From Odobenus rosmarus divergens (taxonomy: Eukaryota; Chordata; Mammalia; Carnivora; Odobenidae): a stretch of DNA of 64,000 nt. A program made the position numbers and the translations under genes. Below are positions 54,740 to 64,000 of this stretch, in pieces. Where the stretch lies: contig NW_004451662.1 in the NCBI RefSeq assembly GCF_000321225.1, positions 308,107 to 372,106 on the forward strand, given 5' to 3'. Numbering within the stretch: position 1 is the stretch's first letter; each line of letters starts with the position of its first letter. The notes beneath the pieces are model-generated. The model was not told where the DNA came from, did not search any database, and worked only from the letters and a program-made list of their open reading frames with translations.

Positions 54740-54855
54740 ACAAAGCAGGTTCAGATGCCAACGCACCTGGACTCCTCCCGGCGCACCGTGATTTAAGGCA
54801 ACTTATTTCACCTCTTGGGGCTTAGCCTTACCCATTGATAAGAAAGGCTTGGTAT
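54740..54855 (+). mobile_element. MIR-like fragment, sense
   Basis: AGCAGGTTCAGATGCCAACG, GTGATTTAAGGCAACTTATT and TCACCTCTTGGGGCTTAGCC keep MIR order. Confidence 0.5.
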
Positions 54856-55999
54856 TTAATATACATCCCCCATGGAGACAGTGTAGGGAATTTTATTCAC
54901 TTAGTGTTTATAAAGGATCTTTATTGGAGACCCAAGGGAGGGGGATGCCCATGAATATTTTAATATGCAATAGGAAATCTGTTTGGACCATCCAGCCAAT
55001 GTTATATAATGACCTGGTTTTGTGGCCCCACGTTCCCTACCGAGACCTTCTTCTGGCTTCTCTGGGGATGGAATTTTGCTCTTTTCCCCGGCAGCTGAGA
55101 GACCAGGGGCGTGGCTGGACAGGCTGAACACACGGTGGATTCTCTGCCCAGCATGTTCCTCCTTTGGTGTGGAAGTCCGGATTCCGTCTGCGGAGGACAA
55201 ACCACGACTGCTGATGTCTCTCGTTTTGAGGCTTAACGTGTATCTGTGAAATGCAAGACCCCCACCCAGATCAGCAAATCTTCTAGCAAATTCCTCTTCA
55301 TTTTACTCACCCTCTGGCTTTACTAGTAATATCGGTTGACTCCCACTGACATTCATGTGTTGCTTGTGACAAAGGGTGAACCGTTTCGATCAGGCAGTGT
55401 TTTCCTACAACCCCTGTGCTTACAGTAACTATTAAAGATGACAGTAAAACATATATGATGGACATTGTTCAGATATTACCCACTGTGTCTGAAATGATTA
55501 TTTCTCTTCCAGAGCAAGAGACCAGTGAAATGCAGGCGTAAGGACAGGCAGCCACCAAAAATGTGGGTTTTTAAGTTTAAGCTAATATTTAACGTGGGAT
55601 GAGGACTACTGGTAAATATTGATTTATCTTCCCTCCTATTCCCCTGGGGGCTTAACCTCACAGCTCAGAACATTAAACAGTTGTTTATTATTCCACCGGC
55701 ATTATAAAAACAATACTAGAATTCTTTTCCTTCTTTCTTTGTTTTGTTTTGTTTAAGAAATAAAAAGCATCCAATATCCCAGCAGGATAGAGCAATGCCA
55801 GTGTGTGGAGTGACACAGCCGTGTGGGAATAGGTCTGGCTGAGCCTCCATTCTTTGCAGGGACCTGCTCTTTTGCCTGGCCTGGGCCCAGATTCTTACCT
55901 GCAACAATACTGGAAAGAGTTCTTTTTAACTCTAGGCTTTAAAGAGAGCGAAGAGGATTGGTGGGAAATCATTGACAACCTGCCAAGTAGCCACAAGAG
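54856..55999. other. Non-coding stretch, nothing firmly recognised
   Basis: An acceptor-like CATTCTTTGCAG at 55848-55859 precedes a short open frame that runs into the next repeat. No donor was found, so no exon is called. Confidence 0.35.
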
Positions 56000-56210
56000 C
56001 CATCTAGAGCTGTGTCATCTGATAAGAATGAAATGATAGACATCTTCCATATCTGCACTGTGTGCTGACCAAGAACCACTTGGGGCTACTGAGCTCTTGA
56101 AATGTGGCTTGTGCAACCGAGGAAGTGAATTTTGAATTTTATTGCATTTTTGATGATTTACATCTAAATAGCCACGTGTGGCTAGCGGCTACCATTAGCA
56201 CAAATTTACA
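56000..56210 (+). mobile_element. DNA-transposon-like repeat (MER class)
   Basis: CTAGAGCTGTGTCATCTGAT, ATGATAGACATCTTCCATAT, CTGAGCTCTTGAAATGTGGC, GAATTTTGAATTTTATTGCA and AGCCACGTGTGGCTAGCGGC match a common mammalian short DNA-element fossil. The exact MER name is not given. Confidence 0.65.
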
Positions 56211-56394
56211 GTTTCCCAAGAGTTAGCTTAAGAATGCATATATCCCCACAACAAAAGTAGAACTTAAATCAAGAGTCGTTCTGATATTACCTTGAACTTC
56301 TCTGTCGCCAGGTCCTGGGGCAGCCTGGCCCCTCCCTTTATGGTTGAACTTTGTCCCTTCTCTTCTGCATTTCACCTTACCTACTCTCTTTTTT

Positions 56395-57170
56395 TTATAA
56401 CAATTTTATTGAGATATAAGTCACATACCATACAATTCACATATTAAAGGTGTACAATTCAATAGTTTGTACTATATTCACAAGGTTGTGCAACCATCAC
56501 CACTATCAATTTGCTAACATTTTCACTACCCCAAATAGAAAGCCTGTACCTGTTCGCAGTCACCCCCCACTTCTCCCAGAACCCTCGCCCCCAACCCCTG
56601 GCAACCACTGATCTGTTTTCTATCTCCACAGATTTGCCTACTCTGGACATTTCATATAAGTGGAATCATGCAACATGGGGTCTTTTGTGACTGGCTCCTT
56701 TCACCCGGCACGATGTTGTCAGGGTCCATCCACATGGTGGTGGATGTCCGTACGTTTCAGTGCGGAATCACATTCCGTTGTATGGATGTGCCAGTTTCTT
56801 TATCCACTCACCAGTTGCTGGTCATGGAGTTGTGTTCACTTTTTCGCTACTACGAGTACAGATGCCGTGCACACTCGTGTGTGAGTTTTTGTGTGAATGT
56901 ATGTTTTCCTTTCCCTGAGATAGGCACCCAGGAGTAGAGTTGCTGGGTCATGGGCTCACTCTACCTTTAACCTTTCATGGACCTGCCGGACTGTTTTCCA
57001 GAGCAGCCGCACCATTTCACACTCCCCTCGGCAGTGTGTGAGGGTTCTAATTTCTCCATGTCCTTGCCAGCACTTTTTACCGTCTGTCTGTCTGACTACA
57101 GTCATCCCAGCAGGTGTGAGGTGGTATCTTACTGGAGCTCTGAGCGGTTTTCCTAGAGTCCTTTGCTCTT
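56395..57170 (-). mobile_element. Old L1M-type 3' region plus ORF2 end, antisense
   Basis: CAATTTTATTGAGATATAAG, TGTGCAACCATCACCACTAT, CCTGGCAACCACTGATCTGT, AAGTGGAATCATGCAACATG and GTGTGAGGTGGTATCTTACT are the antisense L1M 3' UTR and ORF2 tail in order. Minus-strand APVRYHLTPAGMTVVRQT is the broken ORF2 C-terminus. Confidence 0.85.
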
Positions 57171-57665
57171 TGCCCCTCCCCCCATTCACATTCTGTGTGG
57201 GGCCCCTCCCACAGGTAGATTTGCCCCAGGGATGCGGTTTTGCAAGAAAAGAGTAAGTTCCATTTTAGTTGTTTCTTCTGAAGTAACAGAGGTTACTTCT
57301 GTGACACAGTTACAAACTGAAACCAGCAGTGATAGTGTGTAACCATTTGGTGCCCAGTTAGACATTAGAGACATTTATACTTTTCCTGGGTCACATTCCT
57401 AGGCAGAGCTTCGCCCCCTAGAAACAGTCTGTATGAGTAAAAATGGTTTGAGCCAGTCCTAGAGGGAGTGCTTTTAAAAAATTTCCTGTTACGAAAGTAT
57501 TTCCCCAAGAGTCCTTTCCCAAGCAGGCACAGAATATTCTGAATCAAAATGTTAACACAGGATGGAAACAGAAAGACAAAAGTCCAGGTGTGGGAGGCCC
57601 TGACACACAGGCCATGATTTGCCTGCAGGAGCGGCGCCACTCTCAAGCTGCCTGCGTTCACAGCT
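57171..57665. other. Non-coding stretch, nothing recognised
   Basis: A 125-codon minus-strand frame (57742 to 57365) overlaps L2 sequence and has no features. Confidence 0.4.
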
Positions 57666-57667
57666 TC

Positions 57668-57801
57668 ACGCATCCATTTCTTTAATAAATATTCGGTGCC
57701 TCGACGTGCTGGACACAGCTCTGGGGATAGAACCGTGCACAAAATGGACCTGGTCTTCGTTTGCTTAGATGAGGCAGATGGTAGTCAGATCAGCCAGTGT
57801 T
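57668..57801 (-). mobile_element. L2 3' tail, antisense
   Basis: ATTTCTTTAATAAATATTCG, GCTGGACACAGCTCTGGGGA and ACCGTGCACAAAATGGACCT match antisense L2 (AACAAATATTTATTGAGC, CTGGGGATAC, GTGAACAAAACAGAC). Confidence 0.7.
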
Positions 57802-57817
57802 AAGAAGGAAGAGCACA

Positions 57818-57949
57818 AGCCGGGCGATGGGTACAGAGGAGGGCAGGTGTTGTAATGAGCACTGGGTGTTATACGCAATTAATGAATCATTGAACACTAC
57901 ATCAAAAACTAATGATGTACTCTATGGTGGCTAACCGAACATAATAAAA
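57818..57949 (+). mobile_element. Carnivore L1, heavily 5'-truncated 3' tail
   Basis: GAGCACTGGGTGTTATACGC, AATGAATCATTGAACACTAC, AAAAACTAATGATGTACTCT and AACATAATAAAAA are the carnivore L1 end. TSD AAGAAGGAAGAGCACA (57802-57817) and AAGAAGGAAGATCACA (57950-57965), 15 of 16. Only about 130 bases were inserted. Confidence 0.93.
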
Positions 57950-57965
57950 AAGAAGGAAGATCACA

Positions 57966-58240
57966 GTCACACTACAGACAGGACCATGTGTTGCTAGCTT
58001 TCGTGGTCTTTTCCTGGGCTCACCCCAGAGTGCCCTGCAGTGGGAGATACACCATCCCAGCATGACCGACCTACGTATACTTTCTTTTTTTATTGTTAGA
58101 TAGCCATTACTTTATTTCTTTATTCCTCTCTCTCTCTCTCTCTCTTAAACATTCTTTTTGACCTAGGTATCATTTTTATAACCAACTTGTTTCTAGCATC
58201 TTTGGAGATTAAGGGTTTGGTGAAATACATTTCTGCTCAC
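57966..58240. other. Spacer with (CT)n at 58125-58145
   Basis: A CTCTCTCT run of about ten units, otherwise nothing recognised. Confidence 0.5.
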
Positions 58241-58244
58241 AACG

Positions 58245-58587
58245 TTCCCTATCTTCTTTGTTTGTTAAATTTCTAGTTATCCTTTAGGGCACTGCTCAAA
58301 TACAACCTTTTCTGTGAAAGATGGCCATCCTTATGGCCTCTGGAATGAATATTCCATTTCTCCCCTAAACTCCTAAACACCGTGTACTTGCCTTATAACC
58401 CTTCCTGTTTTGTAGAAGGAAGGGTCTTTACCTGTTGACTTTCCTCACCAGTCCATGAACATCTCAGAGTAAGGATTTGTGTCTGAGGCTTATTTATATT
58501 TTTAGCCCCAATCACAGAAATTCACATCTAGCTGGTGATCAGTAAATGCTGAGTGAATAAATGAATGAATGAACGAACACATAGAGG
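58245..58587 (+). mobile_element. L2 LINE 3' end, sense
   Basis: AGGGCACTGCTCAAATACAA, CGTGTACTTGCCTTATAACC, AGTCCATGAACATCTCAGAG, GTAAGGATTTGTGTCTGAGG, GGTGATCAGTAAATGCTGAG and (TGAA)n at 58555-58573. Confidence 0.75.
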
Positions 58588-58590
58588 AGT

Positions 58591-58617
58591 CAAACAAAAC
58601 AAAACAAAACAAAAAAA
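58591..58617 (+). repeat. (CAAAA)n simple repeat
   Basis: Five CAAAA units then a seven-base A-run. Confidence 0.9.
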
Positions 58618-59570
58618 CCATGAGCCCAGATTCTTTCTTCTAGCTGGAAGTAACTTGCCATTGAAACAGCAGTGAGCTGTCACTCTTGTGATCCTTGCTA
58701 ATTATTTTATACTGATCTTTTCATTTAATGGGGAAAAATAGAAATGCATTTTCTTGTTGGAAAACTTATTTGAAAAACAACCAAAGCTAGGTAGGGGAAG
58801 ATGATAGGAAATCAGTTCTTAAAGACCTTGATGGCCAAGGCCATGCTAATATTTTATCCTGGGAAACAGAATAAACCTCTTACCCCACGGACATCCTGGC
58901 AATATTATTTCTAGGGTATTTAGAAATGAGGCACCAAGTCTGGTACATCATGGGTAAGCCCAGATATGCGAAAAATAAAGAATGGGCTGGACACAGGACA
59001 GGTCCAGGGGCCCCGAAGCCACATAAACAAGCCAGAGTACAAGAACCTTTTGACTCTTGGTATAAAAGCAAGGCCATGCAAACCAGAGGGACAGGCAGGA
59101 AGGTGGGCTAAGGACAAGATTCAGGATAAGCAACAGTCACACAAGAAAATAACATAAACCGTGGTTGTAAGAAGCTCAAAACCCAGTATTTCAGGAACAA
59201 GGAAAGCAATCAGAGATCAGAGCAAAAAGTTTGATCCAAAATTGAAGCCAAGACGAGGGAATGATAATCATGACATGAGGTGATGGGGAAGCAGCGTTGG
59301 GCAAGACACAGAATCAGGAGAATCCTGCGGTAGACCAGCAGTGCTGGAGGCTTTCCAAGGTGGTGGGTCGAAGCCAAGGACTTCCTGTCCTCTGTGTCCA
59401 TGGAGGACGTGCCTTCCTTGCAATGCTTTCAGCCCCCATTTTACTGTTTCTTACAAATAGCAGAATTGCGATTTTTTTTAAGGAAGGCTATCATTAAAGT
59501 TTATAGACTGTCATAGCCTTGTCTACCTTGCTCCTTACCTTAAATGTTTGAGATAGGTAGGAAAGTATTT
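58618..59570. other. Non-coding stretch, nothing firmly recognised
   Basis: AGACCTTGATGGCCAAGGCC and TATTTTATCCTGGGAAACAG near 58815-58865 resemble an old L2-associated repeat. Short overlapping frames at 58880-59160 lie on both strands and are not genes. Confidence 0.4.
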
Positions 59571-59574
59571 TTAA

Positions 59575-60452
59575 AACCATTTATGTGACAATGGACTTAT
59601 ACCCAGAATATATAAAGAACCCATAACTAATAATAATAAAACTACAAACTGTTAAAATGAGCAAAAGGCTTAAACTGAAACTTAGCAAAAGAAGATAGAT
59701 AAATGGCCACTAATTACATGAAGATGCTCAACAACATTAGTAATCAGGAACATACAAGTTAAAACCTCCACGCAATACCATGAATACCACTTCACTGATG
59801 ATACCAAGTGTTGGTGAGGAAGAGAGACAGAAGCTTTTATACATTGCTGGTGGGTGTGTAAAATGACACAACCACTTTGGAGAATTGATTCAACAAATCT
59901 GTTCCTAGGTATTCACTGAAGAGAAATCAAAAGACGTGCACACACATACGCACACACATACACACACGCAGGACTTGAACAAGAGTGTTAATAACAGCTC
60001 TATTCATAACAGCCCCAAACAGAAAACAAAATACCCATCCATAGGTGAGAGAATAAACAAATCAGAGTATATTCACACAACAGACACGTTCAACAAAAAG
60101 GAACAAACTACTGATCCAACAACATGGCTGAATCTCCAAAACATTATTTTGATCAAAAGAGGCCAGACACAGAAGAGTTGATCTACAGGATTCGGTTTCT
60201 ATGAAGTTCTAGGACAGGCAGAACTAAACTATGGTAGCAGAAATCAGGAAGTGGATGCTTTGGTTTACAGAAATTGACTTGAAAGTGGCAGGAGGGAACT
60301 TTCTGGCATAATGGAAGTGTTCTATACTTTGACTTAGGTGGAGGATACATGAGTGTAAATATCTGTAATGTTTGTAAATGCCAAAACTCGGGGAACTGTA
60401 CACTTAAGGGTTGCACATTTTGTGATGTATAAATTACACCTTTACAAAAGAA
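59575..60452 (+). mobile_element. Old L1 LINE, sense, ORF2 end plus 3' UTR
   Basis: ACCCAGAATATATAAAGAAC, AAAAGAAGATAGATAAATGG, ATGAAGATGCTCAACAACAT, TACATTGCTGGTGGGTGTGT, AATAACAGCTCTATTCATAA, CATCCATAGGTGAGAGAATA, TGGCTGAATCTCCAAAACAT, CTGTACACTTAAGGGTTGCA and TGATGTATAAATTACACC run in L1 order. Stops break ORF2. A CA tract lies at 59938-59969. Confidence 0.9.
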
Positions 60453-60585
60453 GAAAATCAGGTTTGGAGAAGTGAAGATACTTGCTTAAAGTCGGGCAGC
60501 AAATAAATGGCAGAGCCAGTCCTTGAACCCAGGCCAGCTGATGTCAGAGTTAGAGCCCCCTTGGCTACATCACCTTCTCTGAGCA
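60453..60585 (-). mobile_element. MIR SINE, antisense
   Basis: GTCGGGCAGCAAATAAATGG, CAGAGCCAGTCCTTGAACCC, AGGCCAGCTGATGTCAGAGT and TTAGAGCCCCCTTGGCTACA. Confidence 0.8.
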
Positions 60586-61043
60586 TACATGGAAGGTGAA
60601 GAATAGTTGAGCACATCTGCGAGGGAGCAGAAAGAAGACTCCTTTGTACCAGGGGAAGGAAGGGCAGTAGTCATCGAGGTCACATTTCTGTCCTGGGCAC
60701 GAGGCTCATAATGGCCTGTGATGGAAAGAGCCTGTTCCCTCTGGCCACCTGCGGAGTAATTAGGAAGGCTTGACAGATGCTGCGGCAGAGATAAGCATCA
60801 CCATCCGGCTCCGAGATCCTGCCAGTAGAGAAGGTATTAAGGTTATTCTTTTGTGGGTATCTACCTTGGGTAGTAAATAATCAACCTGTTTCATTTGTAA
60901 GACCTTTCAAAAAACTCTTTATGAATTAATGCATTTCCATTACAAGAAAATGGACGCTACAAACAAAAGGAGAAAAATTCAACACTTCCTAGGTCCTTTT
61001 ATAGGGTGGTAATCTCAGATATTTTTTATTGCTTGCTAATAAA
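60586..61043. other. Non-coding stretch, nothing recognised
   Basis: No gene or repeat recognised. Confidence 0.4.
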
Positions 61044-61060
61044 CAGAAAGGGTTTATTTT

Positions 61061-61948
61061 TTTCTTCATCAAAAACTTTATTTATATAAAAAACAAGTTT
61101 TAATGTGGAATCAGTTCTCCTTCCTGACATTTAAAACTTGTCCAAAAGAAAAGGAATATTTTTTCCTTTAAATTTTCTTATTGTTATGTTAATCACCATA
61201 CATTACATCATTAGTTTTTGATGTAGTGTTCCATGATTCATTGTTTGTGCATAACACCCAGTGTTCCACGNNNNNNNNNNNNNNNNNNNNNNNNNNNNNN
61301 NNNNNNNNNNNNNNNNNNNNNNNNNNNNNNNNNNNNNNNNNNNNNNNNNNNNNNNNNNNNNNNNNNNNNNNNNNNNNNNNNNNNNNNNNNNNNNNNNNNN
61401 NNNNNNNNNNNNNNNNNNNNNNNNNNNNNNNNNNNNNNNNNNNNNNNNNNNNNNNNNNNNNNNNNNNNNNNNNNNNNNNNNNNNNNNNNNNNNNNNNNNN
61501 NNNNNNNNNNNNNNNNNNNNNNNNNNNNNNNNNNNNNNNNNNNNNNNNNNNNNNNNNNNNNNNNNNNNNNNNNNNNNNNNNNNNNNNNNNNNNNNNNNNN
61601 NNNNNNNNNNNNNNNNNNNNNNNNNNNNNNNNNNNNNNNNNNNNNNNNNNNNNNNNNNNNNNNNNNNNNNNNNNNNNNNNNNNNNNNNNNNNNNNNNNNN
61701 NNNNNNNNNNNNNNNNNNNNNNNNNNNNNNNNNNNNNNNNNNNNNNNNNNNNNNNNNNNNNNNNNNNNNNNNNNNNNNNNNNNNNNNNNNNNNNNNNNNN
61801 NNNNNNNNNNNNNNNNNNNNNNNNNNNNNNNNNNNNNNNNNNNNNNNNNNNNNNNNNNNNNNNNNNNNNNTTTGAGGAACCTCCATACTGTTTTCCAGAG
61901 TGGTTGCACCAGCTTGCATTCCCACCAACAGTGTAGGAGGGTTCCCCT
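61061..61948 (-). mobile_element. Young carnivore L1, antisense, with inferred 3' transduction
   Basis: 61165-61270 is the antisense L1 3' end (TTATTGTTATGTTAATCACC, ATACATTACATCATTAGTTT, TTCATTGTTTGTGCATAACA). 61871-61948 is antisense ORF2 C-terminus (minus-strand [12 protein letters not shown]). A 17-bp perfect TSD CAGAAAGGGTTTATTTT lies at 61044-61060 and 61949-61965. About 100 bases between the TSD and the L1 3' end are not L1 and carry AATAAA on the minus strand (complement of 61077-61082) 13 bases before the A-tail. Confidence 0.85.
61271..61870. other. Assembly gap of exactly 600 N
   Basis: All bases are N. The gap lies inside the young L1, where near-identical copies hinder assembly. 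The round size may be an estimate. The open frames of 204-244 codons spanning it are artefacts. Confidence 1.
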
Positions 61949-61969
61949 CAGAAAGGGTTTATTTTAACA

Positions 61970-62360
61970 ACGGTGGGATCATTCTATGTGTGCCGTTTTG
62001 TGATGTGCTTTTTAAAGACCATCCCTCTGTTAGAAGATATACATAGATACCCTTTCTCTTGAGTGCCTAACATCCCATGGACGGGTATATCCAAGTGTGT
62101 TTCACCAAACCTTGCTGTTACTTATGTTGTTTCCAGGTGTTTTGCTGGAAACATGTTGTACATTGCATGTTTGCTCGTCTTTCTAGGGACTTCCTCAGGG
62201 AAAGTTCCTAGAAGTAGGAATTCTGGCTCAAAACTGAGGTTTGGACACATCTCATTCATATTGTCATTTTTTTCTTTTCAGAATGGTTTTGCCAATTCAC
62301 ATTCTCCCCAGCAGTGCATTCGTGTGTTGTCCTGGGTCACTTGGATGCACACTGCAACTT
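61970..62360 (-). mobile_element. Old L1-type 3' region, antisense, diverged
   Basis: GTTCCTAGAAGTAGGAATTC with TGGCTCAAAACTGAGG, GGTTTTGCCAATTCACATTC and TCCCCAGCAGTGCATTCGTG match the same common L1 3' class as 20780 (CTAGAAGTGGAATTGC, CACCAGCAGTG). Confidence 0.6.
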
Positions 62361-62579
62361 CAGGTCCCATCTTACCTACTACCTCTTTTCATGGAAACAT
62401 GATCTGCCAGGGTTAAAAATTAACCCTTGATGTTGTGAGGCTCCATCGCCTCAGCAATGCCTGAATCCCCTTTTGGATTCTGCTGGTTTGAAAATGAAAA
62501 AATATTTCTTTTAAAACATTAATTTGAGAACATGATTGATGTTCGAATGTAGTCAAAAGATTGGATGAGCTGGAAAGAG
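62361..62579. other. Short non-coding spacer
   Basis: Nothing recognised. Confidence 0.4.
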
Positions 62580-62730
62580 AAGTGATCCGGGGTCCAAATA
62601 GCTTGGTTTCACGGCCAGCTGTCTCATCACCTATCGCTGTGTGCGATCCTGGGCAAGTTTCTTGCTTGCTCTGCCCAGGCCTCTGTGGCCTCATGTCTAA
62701 GACGAGGGACTAAGGAGGACCCGATCCCTA
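62580..62730 (+). mobile_element. MIR SINE fragment, sense
   Basis: GATCCGGGGTCCAAATAGCT, CGATCCTGGGCAAGTTTCTT, GCCTCTGTGGCCTCATGTCT and AGACGAGGGACTAAGGAGG. Confidence 0.6.
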
Positions 62731-64000
62731 TGTTGTCTTCACTTATGACATTCTATAAATCTTCCGCTATGGAAAGCATTCCTCTCAAAGGCTGGGCTTG
62801 TAAATTGCAAGTGTCAGACCTTTGAAATGCAGCTTGTGTGGGAAAGGAAAAAACCCAGCAGCTACTTTGCTGCTGGATCAGAATTCAGTGTTCTTTGTGA
62901 AGTAATAAATTGTGTCTTGGCTCCCGGATTATTCCAGGTTGCCTTGGGTTTTGTGGAAGTGGCTTTTTTCAGGAATTGTTCCCAGTGCCGGAAAGTGGGT
63001 GTTAATTTGTGCCTTGGCTGTTTTTCAGGGCACACTCTGGCAGAGACCTGGCAGTTTTTTTTTTTTCAGAGGATCAGCAGAAGCAGGGACCTGGTTGTTG
63101 CTCTCCTTGCACAATGACACGCACCCTCCGCTAATAACCGGAATTAGACCTATAGTCAGAGGCCTCAGTTTTATAATGGACCGCTTACCCTGGGCCTTGG
63201 CAGGGGTTTTGGACCAAGTGGAAATACTCTGGTCCACATACCGTAAGCAACAGGGCAGCCAAAAGCATAGAAACTGCTTAATATTCCTTAATAAATTATC
63301 TGAGATCCACTGAAATGGGGTCCAGGTGGGGTCCTGGAAGAGGAGACAAAGCTAAAAAAAGTGAGGAGGGAACAAAATGGAATAACATTGGTGTTTGATT
63401 CTCTGTAGTTTGCAGCCTCTTTTGCTCTACCTTATTCATGCCACACAGTATCTCTGGGGTATCATCAGCATTGTTGCCCCCAGTCTGCCCAGCAAGCGAA
63501 TACGAGAGTGAAGTGCTGGTGGTGAGTGGCCCAGTCGCATCTACAACAACCACAGAGAGTGGCTTGAATGCCCCTAAATCTCTGCTTTCTTGGCAGATTT
63601 TTGCAGTCTCTCACCTCCTTCCTCTTCTCTCTCACCCGTCTATGGCAACCATTGAAAAACAGCTCTTCTTTCTTACCCTGTGAGTCTGAAGTCACAAATT
63701 AAAGTCCTTTGTCAACTTGCAGTATAATGTGCTTGGAAACCACCCCCAGTCTAGTATCCCCCAGCCTTCCGTGATTTGCTCATTCAGCCTTCGTAATTTA
63801 TGCCGTGTTCGTGTATCACGTGTACTATTATTTATCTCATATTTGTCTTCAGATAAATGCCTATTTCATTTTCCTATTCCAAGCACTACAATATCTGTGA
63901 AACCATTCATTTGATGTACCAGATAATAGTTTTCCAATATACCTTAAAATAATTCACTATTATTTTTTAAATGTTCCTTTTAATTTTAGAGCTATTAAAT
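62731..64000. other. Non-coding stretch to the window end, nothing recognised
   Basis: A T-run of 13 at about 63055-63067. Overlapping frames on both strands (up to 133 codons) have no recognisable features or consistent splice sites. Confidence 0.4.

Noticed and set aside
55854..56036. Acceptor-like CATTCTTTGCAG followed by a protein-like 60-codon frame
   Set aside because: The frame ends inside a MER-class DNA repeat, no donor follows, and nothing is recognised in the peptide.
61203..61967. Five overlapping open frames of 204-244 codons
   Set aside because: They read through 600 N, so they are computational artefacts. The real residues at the ends are L1 ORF2.
1..64000. Bacterial-type systems: CRISPR arrays, operons, toxin-antitoxin, phage genes
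   Set aside because: The sequence is vertebrate. Repeats are SINE, LINE, LTR and microsatellite, and no regular spacer array or compact coding exists.
1..64000. Functional tRNA, U6, 7SL or Y RNA genes
   Set aside because: tRNA-like B-box sequences belong to Can-SINEs and MIRs. No intact cloverleaf or known small-RNA sequence was recognised.

Overview
This window is non-coding DNA from a placental carnivore. Every recent SINE is a tRNA-derived carnivore Can-SINE with the head GGGGCGCCTGGGTGGCTCAG, and three LINE-1 insertions carry the 3' end typical of carnivore L1 (an ACTGGGTGTTAT motif, then a short A-rich tail). I see neither the canid-type head (GGGATCCCTGGGTGGCGCAG) nor the felid-type body, so a caniform outside the dogs (bear, seal or mustelid group) is the best inference. 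Species and chromosomal position cannot be read from the sequence. I found no convincing protein-coding gene. Open frames are short, and the longest ones (about 204-244 codons) exist only because they run through a 600-base block of N. The window reads as intergenic or deep-intronic sequence.

Layout. 1-4000: an MLT1-like MaLR LTR, then mostly plain sequence. 4000-7050: L2 and MIR fossils and the first three Can-SINEs. 7700-12300: an antisense MaLR-like LTR, a long antisense CR1/L3-type fossil and a 1.4 kb antisense old L1. 12300-14500: repeat-poor DNA. 14500-21450: old repeats, a Can-SINE and a carnivore L1 inserted side by side at one target, tandem MIRs, and two MER5A-like hAT fossils in opposite orientation. 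21450-30230: plain sequence, MIRs, a tandem Can-SINE pair and a Can-SINE inserted inside another. 30230-34200: antisense L1-like DNA interrupted by a solo LTR and by a hAT element. 34200-44650: mostly repeat-poor, including the only splice-bounded open frame I noticed. 44650-48000: two young Can-SINEs around an ancient repeat split by a hAT MITE. 48000-60600: scattered old L1, L2 and MIR pieces and a short carnivore L1 tail. 60600-64000: a young antisense L1 containing the assembly gap and, I infer, carrying a 3' transduction.

There is no gene network here. The content is a layered record of retrotransposition: ancient CR1/L2/MIR/hAT fossils, then old L1 and MaLR LTRs, then carnivore-lineage L1 and at least 15 Can-SINEs, several with perfect 14-16 bp target-site duplications (TSDs). 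The most informative observations are the inferred L1 3' transduction (61044-61965), the nested insertions that give relative ages, a possible poly(A)-only insertion, and repeat-free blocks that may be conserved regulatory DNA. Repeat names come from recognition by eye, and boundaries of old elements are approximate.
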